Shown here piece by piece: positions 1 through 6,701 of a stretch of 10,789 nt of DNA. The notes under the pieces were generated by a model. That model made no database searches. It was not told the DNA's origin and worked only from the letters and a program-made list of their open reading frames with translations. Location of the stretch: positions 1 to 10,789 of the forward strand of contig JAAVYC010000234.1 in NCBI GenBank assembly GCA_022790905.1, in the 5' to 3' direction. The translations under genes and the position numbers were made by a program. This DNA comes from Lachnospiraceae bacterium (lineage in GTDB: Bacteria > Bacillota > Clostridia > Lachnospirales > Lachnospiraceae). The stretch's first letter is position 1. Each line of letters opens with the position of its first letter.

Positions 1-15
1 AACGCTCCACTTCAT
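1..15 (-). CDS. Start of next gene, truncated by window edge
   Basis: An ATG at 15-13 opens a frame reading Met-Lys-Trp-Ser-Val to the window edge. It begins 5 bases after the rsgA stop and has an AGG four bases upstream, a slightly short but usable Shine-Dalgarno spacing. In many Clostridia rsgA is followed by rpe (ribulose-phosphate 3-epimerase) and thiamine pyrophosphokinase. Five residues cannot confirm either, and they do not show the usual Rpe start, so the product is left open. Confidence 0.35.
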
Positions 16-20
16 TTTTC

Positions 21-899
21 CTAATATTTTTTCCTGTTTTTTAACTCTTCATGTAAAAAGCAATAATTTTCATATCGTTCTCTGCTGATCTCGCCTGCTT
101 CTAGAGCCCGCTTCACAGCACAATCCGGTTCATGAATATGACTGCAATAACTAAAACGGCAACTGGGTTCTAATGAGACATATTCCGGATAGCAGTCCCT
201 TAGACTCTCTTTTTCCAGACCCGGAATATCAAAAGAGCTAAACCCCGGCGTGTCCATAAGATAAGTGCTGTCTTTTAAATGAATCAGTTCTGAATGTCTT
301 GTCGTGTGCTTTCCTCTCTCGATTTTTGCACTGATCTCGCCCGTCTCCATGCCTGCTAATGGCTGCAAGGTATTGATCAGTGAAGACTTTCCAACTCCAG
401 AAGGACCTGCCATCGCAAAGGTCTTTCCCTCAATACTTTCTCTCACAACATCAATTCCGGTATTCTCTTTGACACTCAAAAAATAAATGGGATACCCAGT
501 TGACTCGTAAATTTGATAGATCCATTCTTTCTCCTTTTCACCCACGAGGTCCGACTTGTTAAAACAGATTGTTACCGGTATCTTCTGATATTCCATCATA
601 ACTAAAACACGGTCTAAAAGTTGAAAATTCGGTTTTGGCTTGGCCGCTGCAAAAATCACGAGAGCTCCGTCAATATTTGCCACTGCAGGCCGAATCAATT
701 CATTTGCTCTCGGTAAAATTTGCTCGATATTTCCTTTTTTCTCTGTTTCATCTAATACCGCAATCTCCACATTATCGCCAACTAACGGTTTCAATTTTCG
801 ATTGCGAAAAATTCCTTTTGCTTTACACTCATAAATTCCGGCTCCTACTACGTGAACGTAGTAGAACCCGGAAATTCCTTTTACTATCTTTCCTCGCAT
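21..899 (-). CDS. rsgA: Ribosome small-subunit GTPase RsgA (YjeQ/YloQ)
   Basis: RsgA is a circularly permuted GTPase that binds the maturing 30S subunit and checks the decoding centre late in assembly. The chosen 292-residue protein has an N-terminal OB-fold (about 1-70), then the permuted G motifs: G4 NKSD at 114-117, G1 GPSGVGKSS at 165-173 and G3 DTPG at 216-219. A C-terminal zinc finger follows, with ligands Cys247, Cys252, His254 and Cys260. The conserved RGKHTTRH switch segment is at 195-202. Length matches the family. The frame could also start at an ATG at 905, but the ATG at 899 is preferred: AGGG lies six bases upstream and the protein then begins like B. subtilis RsgA. The prkC stop at 910-908 is 8 bases away, so co-expression with prkC is likely. 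In B. subtilis and S. aureus this GTPase is phosphorylated by PrkC, which fits the linkage. Confidence 0.97.
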   Translation of the reverse strand: MRGKIVKGISGFYYVHVVGAGIYECKAKGIFRNRKLKPLVGDNVEIAVLDETEKKGNIEQILPRANELIRPAVANIDGALVIFAAAKPKPNFQLLDRVLVMMEYQKIPVTICFNKSDLVGEKEKEWIYQIYESTGYPIYFLSVKENTGIDVVRESIEGKTFAMAGPSGVGKSSLINTLQPLAGMETGEISAKIERGKHTTRHSELIHLKDSTYLMDTPGFSSFDIPGLEKESLRDCYPEYVSLEPSCRFSYCSHIHEPDCAVKRALEAGEISRERYENYCFLHEELKNRKKY

Positions 900-907
900 A
901 GTCATCC

Positions 908-2929
908 CTATTGCTTCTTAAATGTCACTCTTTCCCTCTGTTCCTGTATACTTCCATCACTCAATTTCCATGTTATTTCTAAAACTCCTGAGGAAATCTC
1001 CAAAATATCCGTCTTTTCCAAACGATATGGGAACGATGAGATTGCAATATTATTCCATTGCTCGATCATATCTCCATTAGTATCCATCAATATGATATCT
1101 GCACTCTCAACTTCTTCATTATCTTCAGGCGCTGAAATAGTTGCACTGAATTTATAATAGGTAGTCTTTGGTCCACTGCTGACCACCAGCGTAATATCGG
1201 TCCCCTCATCTACATATTTTCCAGGAGCAATACTTTGACTAATCACATGTCCCGCTGGAACACTATCGCTATTCTCATTGGTCACATTTGTAACTGTTAA
1301 ACCTGCCGCAGAGAGTTCATTTTTTGCGTCGTTTTCAGATTTCCCTTTTACATCCGGTACCGGAACAGCGGCTTTTCCCTGAGAGACAACGATACTGATC
1401 GTATCCCCTTTCTTTGCGGAACTTCCCGCCTCCGGAGATTGAGATATCACATTTCCATTCGCCACTGTATCGCTGTTCTGATAATCCCTGGAGTATTTGA
1501 ATCCCTGGTCCTGTATCTTATTGATTGCGGATGTCTCATCTAATCCTTTGACATCCGGAACCTCGATCTCGCCAGCCCCACTGCTGACAATGACTTTAAC
1601 AGTAGAATTTTTCTTAACCATTTCTCCTTCTTCTATATCCTGAGAAATGATCTCTCCTTCTGCGAATTTATCACTGGACTGTTTTCCACCATCTCTGATG
1701 CCAAGACCTAATTTTTTCAATGCGCTTTCTGCTTCATCATAAGTCATACCGGTGAGATCAATCATTTCTATCTTGCCGCTCTCCTGCTCTGTCTTGGCCT
1801 TCTCATCCTTTTTATCTTTTGTCCCACCAAACTTAAAAAAACCGAAAAAACTTCCAATCAAATAGACTACAATACCGACAATAATCGCTGCCGCAACAAT
1901 TCCTGCTATGGTAATCGCCTTTTCCATCTTCGGGTTTAACTCACCCTCCGAAACCTCATCGTCGTCCTCGTCCTCTTCTTTCTCTTCGCTTTCTTCTTCC
2001 TGATAATAGATCTGCTTTGCTTCTTTTTGTATTCTCTCTAAATCCTCATCTGTATACTGTCTGGTCTTTCCCTCTGATTCCGGATTTACAATTGTCACAA
2101 AATCTTCATCGGGATTGATCAGGGATTTTTTCAAATCCAAAAGCAAATCTTCCATTATCTCGTATCTTCTGTCCGCATTCTTCTGCGTACATTTGAGAAT
2201 GATTTTCTCTAGACTAATCGGGAGATCCGCCGCATAGGCACTCGGAACTACCATCTCTTCTTGAAGATGCTGAATCGCAATTGCGACAGTTGTATCTCCA
2301 TCATAAGGCACACGTCCTGTCACCATCTCATACATCACAATTCCTAACGAATAGATATCGCTTTTGCCGTCTACAAAACCATTCCTGGCCTGTTCTGGTG
2401 AGGAATAGTGCACGGATCCCATTACATCAGAATTAATCGTGTTGGTTGTCGCAGCCCGTGCAATTCCAAAATCCGTCACCTTCACTTTTCCTTCTGTGGA
2501 AATAATAATATTTTGCGGTTTGATATCCCTGTGAATAATATTTTTATTATGTGCGCTCTCGATTCCTCTTCCAACCTGTATCGCAATACTGATTGCCTCT
2601 TTAAAAGAGAGCTGTCCTTTTTTCTCGATATATGTCTTTAACGTGATGCCTTCCACATACTCCATGACGATATAATACATCCCGTCCTGGCTTCCAACAT
2701 CATAGATATTTACAATATTGGGGTGTTCCAATCCCGCTGCCGACTGTGCTTCCGTGCGAAATTTTGTCACAAAATTGACATCTTCTGAAAATTCCTGTTT
2801 CAATACTTTAATCGCAACAAAACGCCCTAATGTATGATCCTTTGCCTTATAGACATCGGACATTCCACCGGCTCCTATCTTCCCTACCACCTCATAGCGG
2901 CCATCTATCATCATTCCTTCTGCTAACAT
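908..2929 (-). CDS. prkC: Membrane Ser/Thr kinase with PASTA repeats (PrkC/Stk1)
   Basis: This transmembrane Hanks-type kinase senses muropeptides or lipid II outside the cell and phosphorylates division, wall and translation proteins inside. In the 673-residue protein the kinase domain (about 10-270) has the glycine loop GAGGMSDV at 19-26, catalytic Lys41, HRD at 133-135, DFG at 153-155, a Thr-rich activation segment at 161-164 and the APE-like SPEQA at 177-181. A very acidic juxtamembrane stretch (310-329) precedes one membrane helix (about 339-360). Outside the cell are three PASTA repeats (about 386-451, 454-517 and 522-586) and an extra C-terminal domain of about 85 residues ending in TFKKQ. 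A GTG three codons upstream (2938) would add three residues, but it lies inside the Shine-Dalgarno GAGGTGG, so the ATG at 2929 is the better start. The gene follows stp by 13 bases. This kinase-phosphatase pairing is the standard arrangement. Confidence 0.97.
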   Translation of the reverse strand: MLAEGMMIDGRYEVVGKIGAGGMSDVYKAKDHTLGRFVAIKVLKQEFSEDVNFVTKFRTEAQSAAGLEHPNIVNIYDVGSQDGMYYIVMEYVEGITLKTYIEKKGQLSFKEAISIAIQVGRGIESAHNKNIIHRDIKPQNIIISTEGKVKVTDFGIARAATTNTINSDVMGSVHYSSPEQARNGFVDGKSDIYSLGIVMYEMVTGRVPYDGDTTVAIAIQHLQEEMVVPSAYAADLPISLEKIILKCTQKNADRRYEIMEDLLLDLKKSLINPDEDFVTIVNPESEGKTRQYTDEDLERIQKEAKQIYYQEEESEEKEEDEDDDEVSEGELNPKMEKAITIAGIVAAAIIVGIVVYLIGSFFGFFKFGGTKDKKDEKAKTEQESGKIEMIDLTGMTYDEAESALKKLGLGIRDGGKQSSDKFAEGEIISQDIEEGEMVKKNSTVKVIVSSGAGEIEVPDVKGLDETSAINKIQDQGFKYSRDYQNSDTVANGNVISQSPEAGSSAKKGDTISIVVSQGKAAVPVPDVKGKSENDAKNELSAAGLTVTNVTNENSDSVPAGHVISQSIAPGKYVDEGTDITLVVSSGPKTTYYKFSATISAPEDNEEVESADIILMDTNGDMIEQWNNIAISSFPYRLEKTDILEISSGVLEITWKLSDGSIQEQRERVTFKKQ

Positions 2930-2942
2930 TCTCTCCACCTCT

Positions 2943-3665
2943 TTAAACCGGTTCTATGACGACAACTGTGATATTATCCAGTCCTCCATTACTGTTGGCT
3001 ATTTCTACCAGTCTCTCTGCTCTTTCTGCCACGTCTCTTTGACTGATCATAATACTTTTAATATCACTATCGTCTATCATATTCGTCAAACCATCCGAAC
3101 ACATTAAAATATAATCCTCGGGCTCTATTTCTACTTGAAAAAAATCTACTCTGACTTCTTCTGACGCACCTATCGCTCTTGTAATGATATTTTTATCAGG
3201 ATGATCTTTTGCGGCTTCCCTCGCAATTTCACCCATACGCACCATCTCCTCCACTAAAGAGTGATCCTGGGTAATCTGAGTAATCTCTTTTCCGACTACA
3301 TACATTCTGCTGTCTCCTACATTTGCGACAAAAGCCTGCCTTCCCACCAGTGTCATTACAACAACTGTAGTTCCCATTCCGGTCATACTATCATCTTCTT
3401 GTGCTTTTTCTCTCAGTTCCCTATTCGCAGTGCAGATGGCACGATTCATAATTCCAACGGGCTCTGCCCCGTCGTCCTCTTCAATATTTTTTACGATCGT
3501 CTCTACCGTAAAACGCGATGCAAATTCTCCCGCCTTATGGCCTCCCATTCCATCTGCGACAATAAAAAGGTTCGGCAAATTTCCGACGGCATTCTCTGAT
3601 GTGTACACGTAATCCTGATTCATTTCTCTTTTTTTTCCAATATCCGAAATCGAAAATGTCTTCAT
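2943..3665 (-). CDS. stp: PP2C-family Ser/Thr phosphatase (Stp/PrpC)
   Basis: This metal-dependent PP2C phosphatase reverses phosphorylation by the adjacent PrkC kinase. The 240-residue protein carries the family motifs in order: N-terminal SDIGKKREMNQD with Asp18, VADGMGGHKAGE with metal ligands Asp38 and Gly39, GMGTT at 96-100, VGDSR with Asp118, TQDHSL at 132-137, CSDGLTN with Asp191, and GGLDNITVVV with Asp230. Length is normal for bacterial Stp/PrpC. The frame stays open upstream to an ATG at 3716, but those 17 codons read out of frame through a decayed rlmN tail and resemble no PP2C N-terminus. The true start is the ATG at 3665, with an AGG six bases upstream (within GTAGGCAG). The TAG closing the rlmN remnant lies just upstream, suggesting that stp once followed rlmN directly. 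A candidate promoter lies about 160 bases upstream. The symbol prpC is also used. Confidence 0.96.
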   Translation of the reverse strand: MKTFSISDIGKKREMNQDYVYTSENAVGNLPNLFIVADGMGGHKAGEFASRFTVETIVKNIEEDDGAEPVGIMNRAICTANRELREKAQEDDSMTGMGTTVVVMTLVGRQAFVANVGDSRMYVVGKEITQITQDHSLVEEMVRMGEIAREAAKDHPDKNIITRAIGASEEVRVDFFQVEIEPEDYILMCSDGLTNMIDDSDIKSIMISQRDVAERAERLVEIANSNGGLDNITVVVIEPV

Positions 3666-3672
3666 TTTCTGC

Positions 3673-3755
3673 CTACCCTTCTGTGTATCTCTTTCGTAAT
3701 GATCTACAGGCTCCATTGATCTCTCTGCTCATTTCTTTTCTAAATCGTAACATTT
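3673..3755 (-). pseudogene. Decayed duplicate of the rlmN 3' end
   Basis: Reading the minus strand, this stretch encodes VTI, a one-base insertion, then RKEMSREINGAC, then RSLRKRYTEG and a TAG. The intact RlmN ends VTIRREMGRDIDGAC, GQLRKRYTEI and TAA. By hand, about 62 of 72 bases match over the aligned core, including a perfect 18-base run (3679-3696 against 4338-4355). A weaker match continues to about 3790 and crosses an in-frame TAA. The Cys that matches the catalytic RlmN Cys335 is kept, but the following Gly-Gln is not. Only the last 25-35 codons are present, so this is a fragment and not a gene. Its stop lies 7 bases before the stp ATG, the position expected for the original rlmN end in an rlmN-stp operon. 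Confidence 0.88.
3679..3696. repeat. 18-bp direct repeat, stp-side copy
   Basis: The plus-strand 18-mer ttctgtgtatctctttcg occurs here and again at 4338-4355 in the same orientation, 659 bases apart. It is the best-conserved core of the duplicated rlmN 3' end, encoding (K)RYTE on the minus strand. A second exact match, caggctccat, is at 3707-3716 and 4366-4375. The pair brackets the DUF378 interruption. Confidence 0.9.
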
Positions 3756-3832
3756 GTCTCATTTCGACTTTACTCATCTATTTTCATATATATTCTTTAT
3801 CCCATTCCATTATGGCTGCCTATATCTTGAAT

Positions 3833-3861
3833 ATTTTAGCATAACAAATAGAAAAGGACAA
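3833..3861 (-). promoter_or_regulatory. Candidate sigma-A promoter for stp-prkC-rsgA
   Basis: On the minus strand a -35-like TTGTCC (3861-3856; 4 of 6 to consensus) is followed after exactly 17 bases by TAAAAT (3838-3833; 5 of 6), preceded by TGC, which makes an extended -10. Transcription would start near 3826, giving a leader of about 160 bases before stp. The -35 lies in the 3' arm of the terminator hairpin just upstream. This would let stp-prkC-rsgA be expressed independently of rlmN and the genes before it. AT-rich DNA yields chance promoter matches, so this is a candidate only. Confidence 0.42.
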
Positions 3862-3882
3862 GTTATAAATCACTTGCCCTTT
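3853..3882 (-). terminator. Rho-independent terminator after the DUF378 unit
   Basis: Arms 3853-3863 and 3872-3882 pair over 11 bp with one G-T wobble around an 8-base loop. The core on the minus strand is GGGCAAGT with ACTTGTCC. The 3' arm runs into TTTTCTATTTG on the minus strand, a usable U-tract, so it most likely ends transcription coming from rlmN or the DUF378 gene. The A/T flanks pair too, so weak action in the other direction is possible. Another reading is an operator over the candidate promoter it overlaps. Confidence 0.6.
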
Positions 3883-3927
3883 AAATTGCTGTTTATTATA
3901 TTTTATTGGTCTTGCTTGTACATTATG

Positions 3928-4020
3928 TCAGTGTATTTCCATATTGCTCTGAGATTCTGTAAAAACTATACTGACCAGATTCTCTTTCTCACTCCTTTTT
4001 TGACCAACAATTATTTTCAT
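3928..4020 (-). CDS. Possible 30-residue ORF of unknown function
   Basis: An ATG at 4020 opens 30 codons ending in TGA (3930-3928). It starts 24 bases after the DUF378 stop and has GAGG five bases upstream, a good Shine-Dalgarno. The peptide begins MKIIVGQKRSEKEN, ends SQSNMEIH, is hydrophilic with basic and acidic residues, and has no membrane segment or motif I recognise. It may be a real small protein expressed with the DUF378 gene and closed by the terminator about 45 bases downstream, or the decayed start of a longer gene. The ribosome binding site is the only positive evidence. Confidence 0.3.
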   Translation of the reverse strand: MKIIVGQKRSEKENLVSIVFTESQSNMEIH

Positions 4021-4044
4021 TTAATCCTCATTATTTATATATTT

Positions 4045-4251
4045 TTATCGGTCACAACTATTTCCAGCCTTTGTATAAAAAGTCAACAGATATAATCCAC
4101 ATACGCCTACAATAGCGTAAATAATTCGCGACACCCATCCAGATCCAAAAATAAATCCGACTAAATTAAAATTAAAAAATCCGATGAGTCCCCAATTTAT
4201 GGCACCGATGATGACAATTGTTAAAACCACAATATCTAACGCTTTACTCAC
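4045..4251 (-). CDS. DUF378 (YuzA-like) small membrane protein
   Basis: This is a 68-residue protein of unknown biochemical role in the cytoplasmic membrane. It has two predicted helices, about residues 7-26 (DIVVLTIVIIGAINWGLIGF) and 40-58 (around VSRIIYAIVGVCGLYLL). The GAINWGLIGFFNFNLV and SRIIYAIVGVCGLYLL segments are the typical DUF378 signature, with the NWGL turn and a Gly-rich second helix. The start is GTG, with AGGAGGGG five bases upstream, which is strong support for translation. The polar tail TKAGNSCDR is slightly longer than in many relatives. The gene stands in an AT-rich interruption between rlmN and stp, where relatives usually have nothing, and has its own candidate promoter and a terminator downstream. 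It looks like cargo of an insertion and is not an obvious part of the operon. Confidence 0.88.
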   Translation of the reverse strand: MSKALDIVVLTIVIIGAINWGLIGFFNFNLVGFIFGSGWVSRIIYAIVGVCGLYLLTFYTKAGNSCDR

Positions 4252-4279
4252 AAAAACCCCTCCTGTTATCTTGATTCTA

Positions 4280-4285
4280 ATTATA
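4280..4285 (-). promoter_or_regulatory. Candidate -10 box for the DUF378 gene
   Basis: The minus strand carries a perfect TATAAT here, inside the 80-base AT-rich gap between the rlmN stop and the DUF378 start. A start of transcription about 7 bases downstream would leave a leader of about 22 bases holding the AGGAGGGG site. No convincing -35 is seen 16-18 bases upstream; that position reads AAAATT or similar. The gap has no GC-rich hairpin, so read-through from rlmN is also possible. Confidence 0.35.
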
Positions 4286-4331
4286 ATTTTCCCAAAAAAT
4301 TAAATTTTATCATAGATATACAAAATTTTTT

Positions 4332-5369
4332 TTAGATTTCTGTGTATCTCTTTCGCAATTGTCCGCAGGCTCCATCGATATCTCTGCCCATTTCCCTTCT
4401 AATCGTAACGTTAATTCCATTCTTTTCAAGCTTATCCTTAAAACTCTGTATAACTTGCTGATCAGATTGTACGTAATTTCGCTCTTTGATCGGATTTACC
4501 GGTATCAGATTGACATGGCAATTCTGGCCTGCAATCAAATCTTTTAACCTATCTGCATCTTCTTGACTGTCGTTCACTCCGCCCACCAGACTATACTCAA
4601 ATGTAATTCTTCTCCCCGTCTTTTTAAAATAATCGTTGCACGCGCCGAGCACTTCTAAGAGATCGTACTTGTTTGCGATTGGCATAAGTTCCTCTCTCTT
4701 TTTCTGACTCGATGCATGAAGAGAAAGTGCAAGCGTGATCTGGAGTTTTTCTTCTGCAAGTTCCCGTATTTTTTCCACAATCCCGCAAGTAGATACGGTC
4801 AGATTTCTCTGACTGATATGGAGACCATCTTCATTTGTCAATAACTCGATAAATTTCAAAAGATTATCATAATTATCAAGCGGCTCTCCCGTTCCCATCA
4901 CAACAACGTTTGAGATCCGTTCCCCGATGTCTCTGCCAATGCGATAAATCTGTTCTAGCATCTCTCCCGGCGTTAGATTTCGCACCAAACCATCTAAGGT
5001 CGAAGCACAAAAACGACAGCCCATTCGACAGCCCACCTGTGACGAAATACAGACGGAATTTCCATGTTTATAGCGCATCAACACGCTCTCAATCATGTTT
5101 TTGTCTTTTAGACGAAACAGATATTTTTTTGTCCCATCTAATTTTGATGTCTGAATTTCCACCGGATCTAAAATGATCAGATCTGCGCGTTCTCTCAATT
5201 TTTCCCGCAATGATTTTGAGAGATTCGTCATCTCATCCCAGTCAGAAATCTGCTTTTCGTGCAGCCATTGATAGAGCTGTTTCGCACGAAACGGCTTTTC
5301 TCCAATAGATTCCATAAATTTCTGTAACTCTTTTAAATTTAAAGATTTGATTTCTATTTTCTTCTTCAT
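4332..5369 (-). CDS. rlmN: Dual-specificity 23S rRNA/tRNA A2 methyltransferase RlmN
   Basis: RlmN is a radical-SAM enzyme that methylates C2 of A2503 in 23S rRNA and of A37 in some tRNAs. The 345-residue protein has the cluster motif CRMGCRFC with Cys114, Cys118 and Cys121, followed by MGTGEP at 158-163 and the SLHAS segment at 216-220. The C-terminal catalytic Cys335 in GACGQL takes part in the methyl-transfer adduct. The frame extends to an ATG at 5396, right after the rsmB stop, but that ATG has no Shine-Dalgarno. The ATG at 5369 has a weak AAAGAG upstream and gives the usual start, MKKKIEIKSLNLKELQKFM. The frame is full length. Its 3' end is repeated in decayed form beside stp, so the present end may have been supplied by the inserted DNA; the coding frame itself is intact. 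Confidence 0.96.
   Translation of the reverse strand: MKKKIEIKSLNLKELQKFMESIGEKPFRAKQLYQWLHEKQISDWDEMTNLSKSLREKLRERADLIILDPVEIQTSKLDGTKKYLFRLKDKNMIESVLMRYKHGNSVCISSQVGCRMGCRFCASTLDGLVRNLTPGEMLEQIYRIGRDIGERISNVVVMGTGEPLDNYDNLLKFIELLTNEDGLHISQRNLTVSTCGIVEKIRELAEEKLQITLALSLHASSQKKREELMPIANKYDLLEVLGACNDYFKKTGRRITFEYSLVGGVNDSQEDADRLKDLIAGQNCHVNLIPVNPIKERNYVQSDQQVIQSFKDKLEKNGINVTIRREMGRDIDGACGQLRKRYTEI
4338..4355. repeat. 18-bp direct repeat, rlmN-side copy
   Basis: This is the partner of the repeat at 3679-3696 and lies in the last codons of the functional rlmN. The flanking sequence matches for about 50 more bases on the coding side. On the stop side the match ends abruptly: the Ile codon before the stop is GGG in the other copy, and nothing matches beyond the stop. 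This marks one border of the interruption. Confidence 0.9.
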
Positions 5370-5396
5370 ATTATGTATCTCTTTATGGTGTTGCAT

Positions 5397-6701
5397 TTAC
5401 TTTTTTAAAAATTGCGCTATAAAAAAGCCGTCGTTTCCCTCACTTCCCGGAAATATCTGCTTTTCCGATATCAAACTTAATTCTGGACACTCTCTTAAAA
5501 GCCACCTGGCATTTTCCTCGTTTTCTGCCCGGTGTATGGTACAAGTGCTATAAAGTAATTTCCCGTGTGGTTTCACATAGTGAACAGCAACGCTCAATAT
5601 CTCCCTTTGAAGCTTGACTAATTCCTCTTCTTTTTCAGGCGTCATTTTATATTTAATGTCCTTTTTCTTCCCAATCACGCCAAGTCCAGAACAGGGCAGA
5701 TCGGCAATGACAATATCGGCCTTTTCTTTCAACGATTCATCATAAATTCTCGCATCTGCACATTCTGCTCTTATATTTTCCACCTGACATCTCACCACAT
5801 TTTCCTCGATAAGAGCCACTTTTTGCGGTGTCAAATCTCTCGCAATCACTTTGCCGCTTCCCTGTAAAAGCTGTGCCATATGGATACTCTTTCCACCCGG
5901 CGCAGCACACAGATCCAGTACAACATCTCCTTTTTCTGGCTGCGCCGTTTTTGCCACCAGCATAGAGCTGATATCCTGCACATAAAAAAGACCTTTGCGA
6001 AATGCTTCAATTTTACCGAGATAATCGTAATCCGAGAGATATAATACCTCCTGCCACTGCGCATGTTCTCTCACGGTAATTCCATCTGCCTTCAGCATAA
6101 AAAGCAATTCCTCTTTTGTCGTTTTTTCCGTATTGATGCGCACGCAAGTGGCACTTTTCTTTAAAAAAGAAACCGCCATCTCTTCCGTCTGCTCATATCC
6201 ATATTCCTCTGTCCACTGTCTCACCAGCCATTCCGGAAGAGAATACTGAATGGACAGATATTGAATGGGATCTCCTTTTTTCAACGGATAACTGATTTTA
6301 TCTCTATTTCTCACAATGCTGCGAAGAACCCCGTTGACAAACCCTTTTAATGTCCGAAATCCTCTTTTGCCCGCCAATTTTACTGCTTCATTACAGGCAG
6401 CAGAATCCGGCACTGCATCCAAAAAGCAAATCTGATAAACAGCGCTTCTTAAGATGCAGCGGATCACTGGCTTCATCTTATTTACTTTGGTATTGGAAAA
6501 TGTATTGAGTATATAGTCAATCCGAATCTGGTGCTCTAAGGTTCCTTCTGTCACTTTTGTGATAAAAGCACGTTCCCTTTTTTCCAAATACTGGTGTTTA
6601 TCCAGTGCACTTTTTAAAGCGATATGGCTATATTCTCCATCTCTAGTCACGGCAAGCAAGATATCCAAAATGATCTCTCTGCTGCTGTCGCCATCAGTCA
6701 T
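5397..6701 (-). CDS. rsmB: 16S rRNA m5C967 methyltransferase RsmB (Sun)
   Basis: RsmB uses SAM to methylate C967 of 16S rRNA. The 434-residue protein has an N-terminal NusB-like RNA-binding domain (about 7-135), a linker, then a Rossmann methyltransferase domain. SAM motif I is DLCAAPGGKS at 263-272, motif IV DLPCSG has Cys337, which helps release the product, and motif VI YSTCT has the nucleophile Cys387. The C-terminal DGFFIAQF segment is typical. The frame opens 23 codons earlier, but that part reads through the zinc-peptidase gene in another frame. The ATG at 6701 has a strong GGAGGAAGGG site and overlaps the end of the upstream gene by 8 bases, which suggests translational coupling. The rlmN gene follows closely, so two rRNA methylases are expressed together. 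Confidence 0.97.
   Translation of the reverse strand: MTDGDSSREIILDILLAVTRDGEYSHIALKSALDKHQYLEKRERAFITKVTEGTLEHQIRIDYILNTFSNTKVNKMKPVIRCILRSAVYQICFLDAVPDSAACNEAVKLAGKRGFRTLKGFVNGVLRSIVRNRDKISYPLKKGDPIQYLSIQYSLPEWLVRQWTEEYGYEQTEEMAVSFLKKSATCVRINTEKTTKEELLFMLKADGITVREHAQWQEVLYLSDYDYLGKIEAFRKGLFYVQDISSMLVAKTAQPEKGDVVLDLCAAPGGKSIHMAQLLQGSGKVIARDLTPQKVALIEENVVRCQVENIRAECADARIYDESLKEKADIVIADLPCSGLGVIGKKKDIKYKMTPEKEEELVKLQREILSVAVHYVKPHGKLLYSTCTIHRAENEENARWLLRECPELSLISEKQIFPGSEGNDGFFIAQFLKK

Noticed and set aside
3754..4095. Plus-strand frame of 113 codons rich in Phe, Ile and Tyr across the AT-rich interruption
   Set aside because: It has no convincing ribosome binding site, overlaps the DUF378 gene and the terminator on the other strand, and has the composition of random AT-rich DNA with few stops.
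5374..5384. The tgtatctcttt string near the rlmN start resembles the 18-bp repeat core
   Set aside because: Only 11 bases match with no flanking similarity. Lys-Glu-Ile-His codons produce it by chance, so it is not a third repeat copy.
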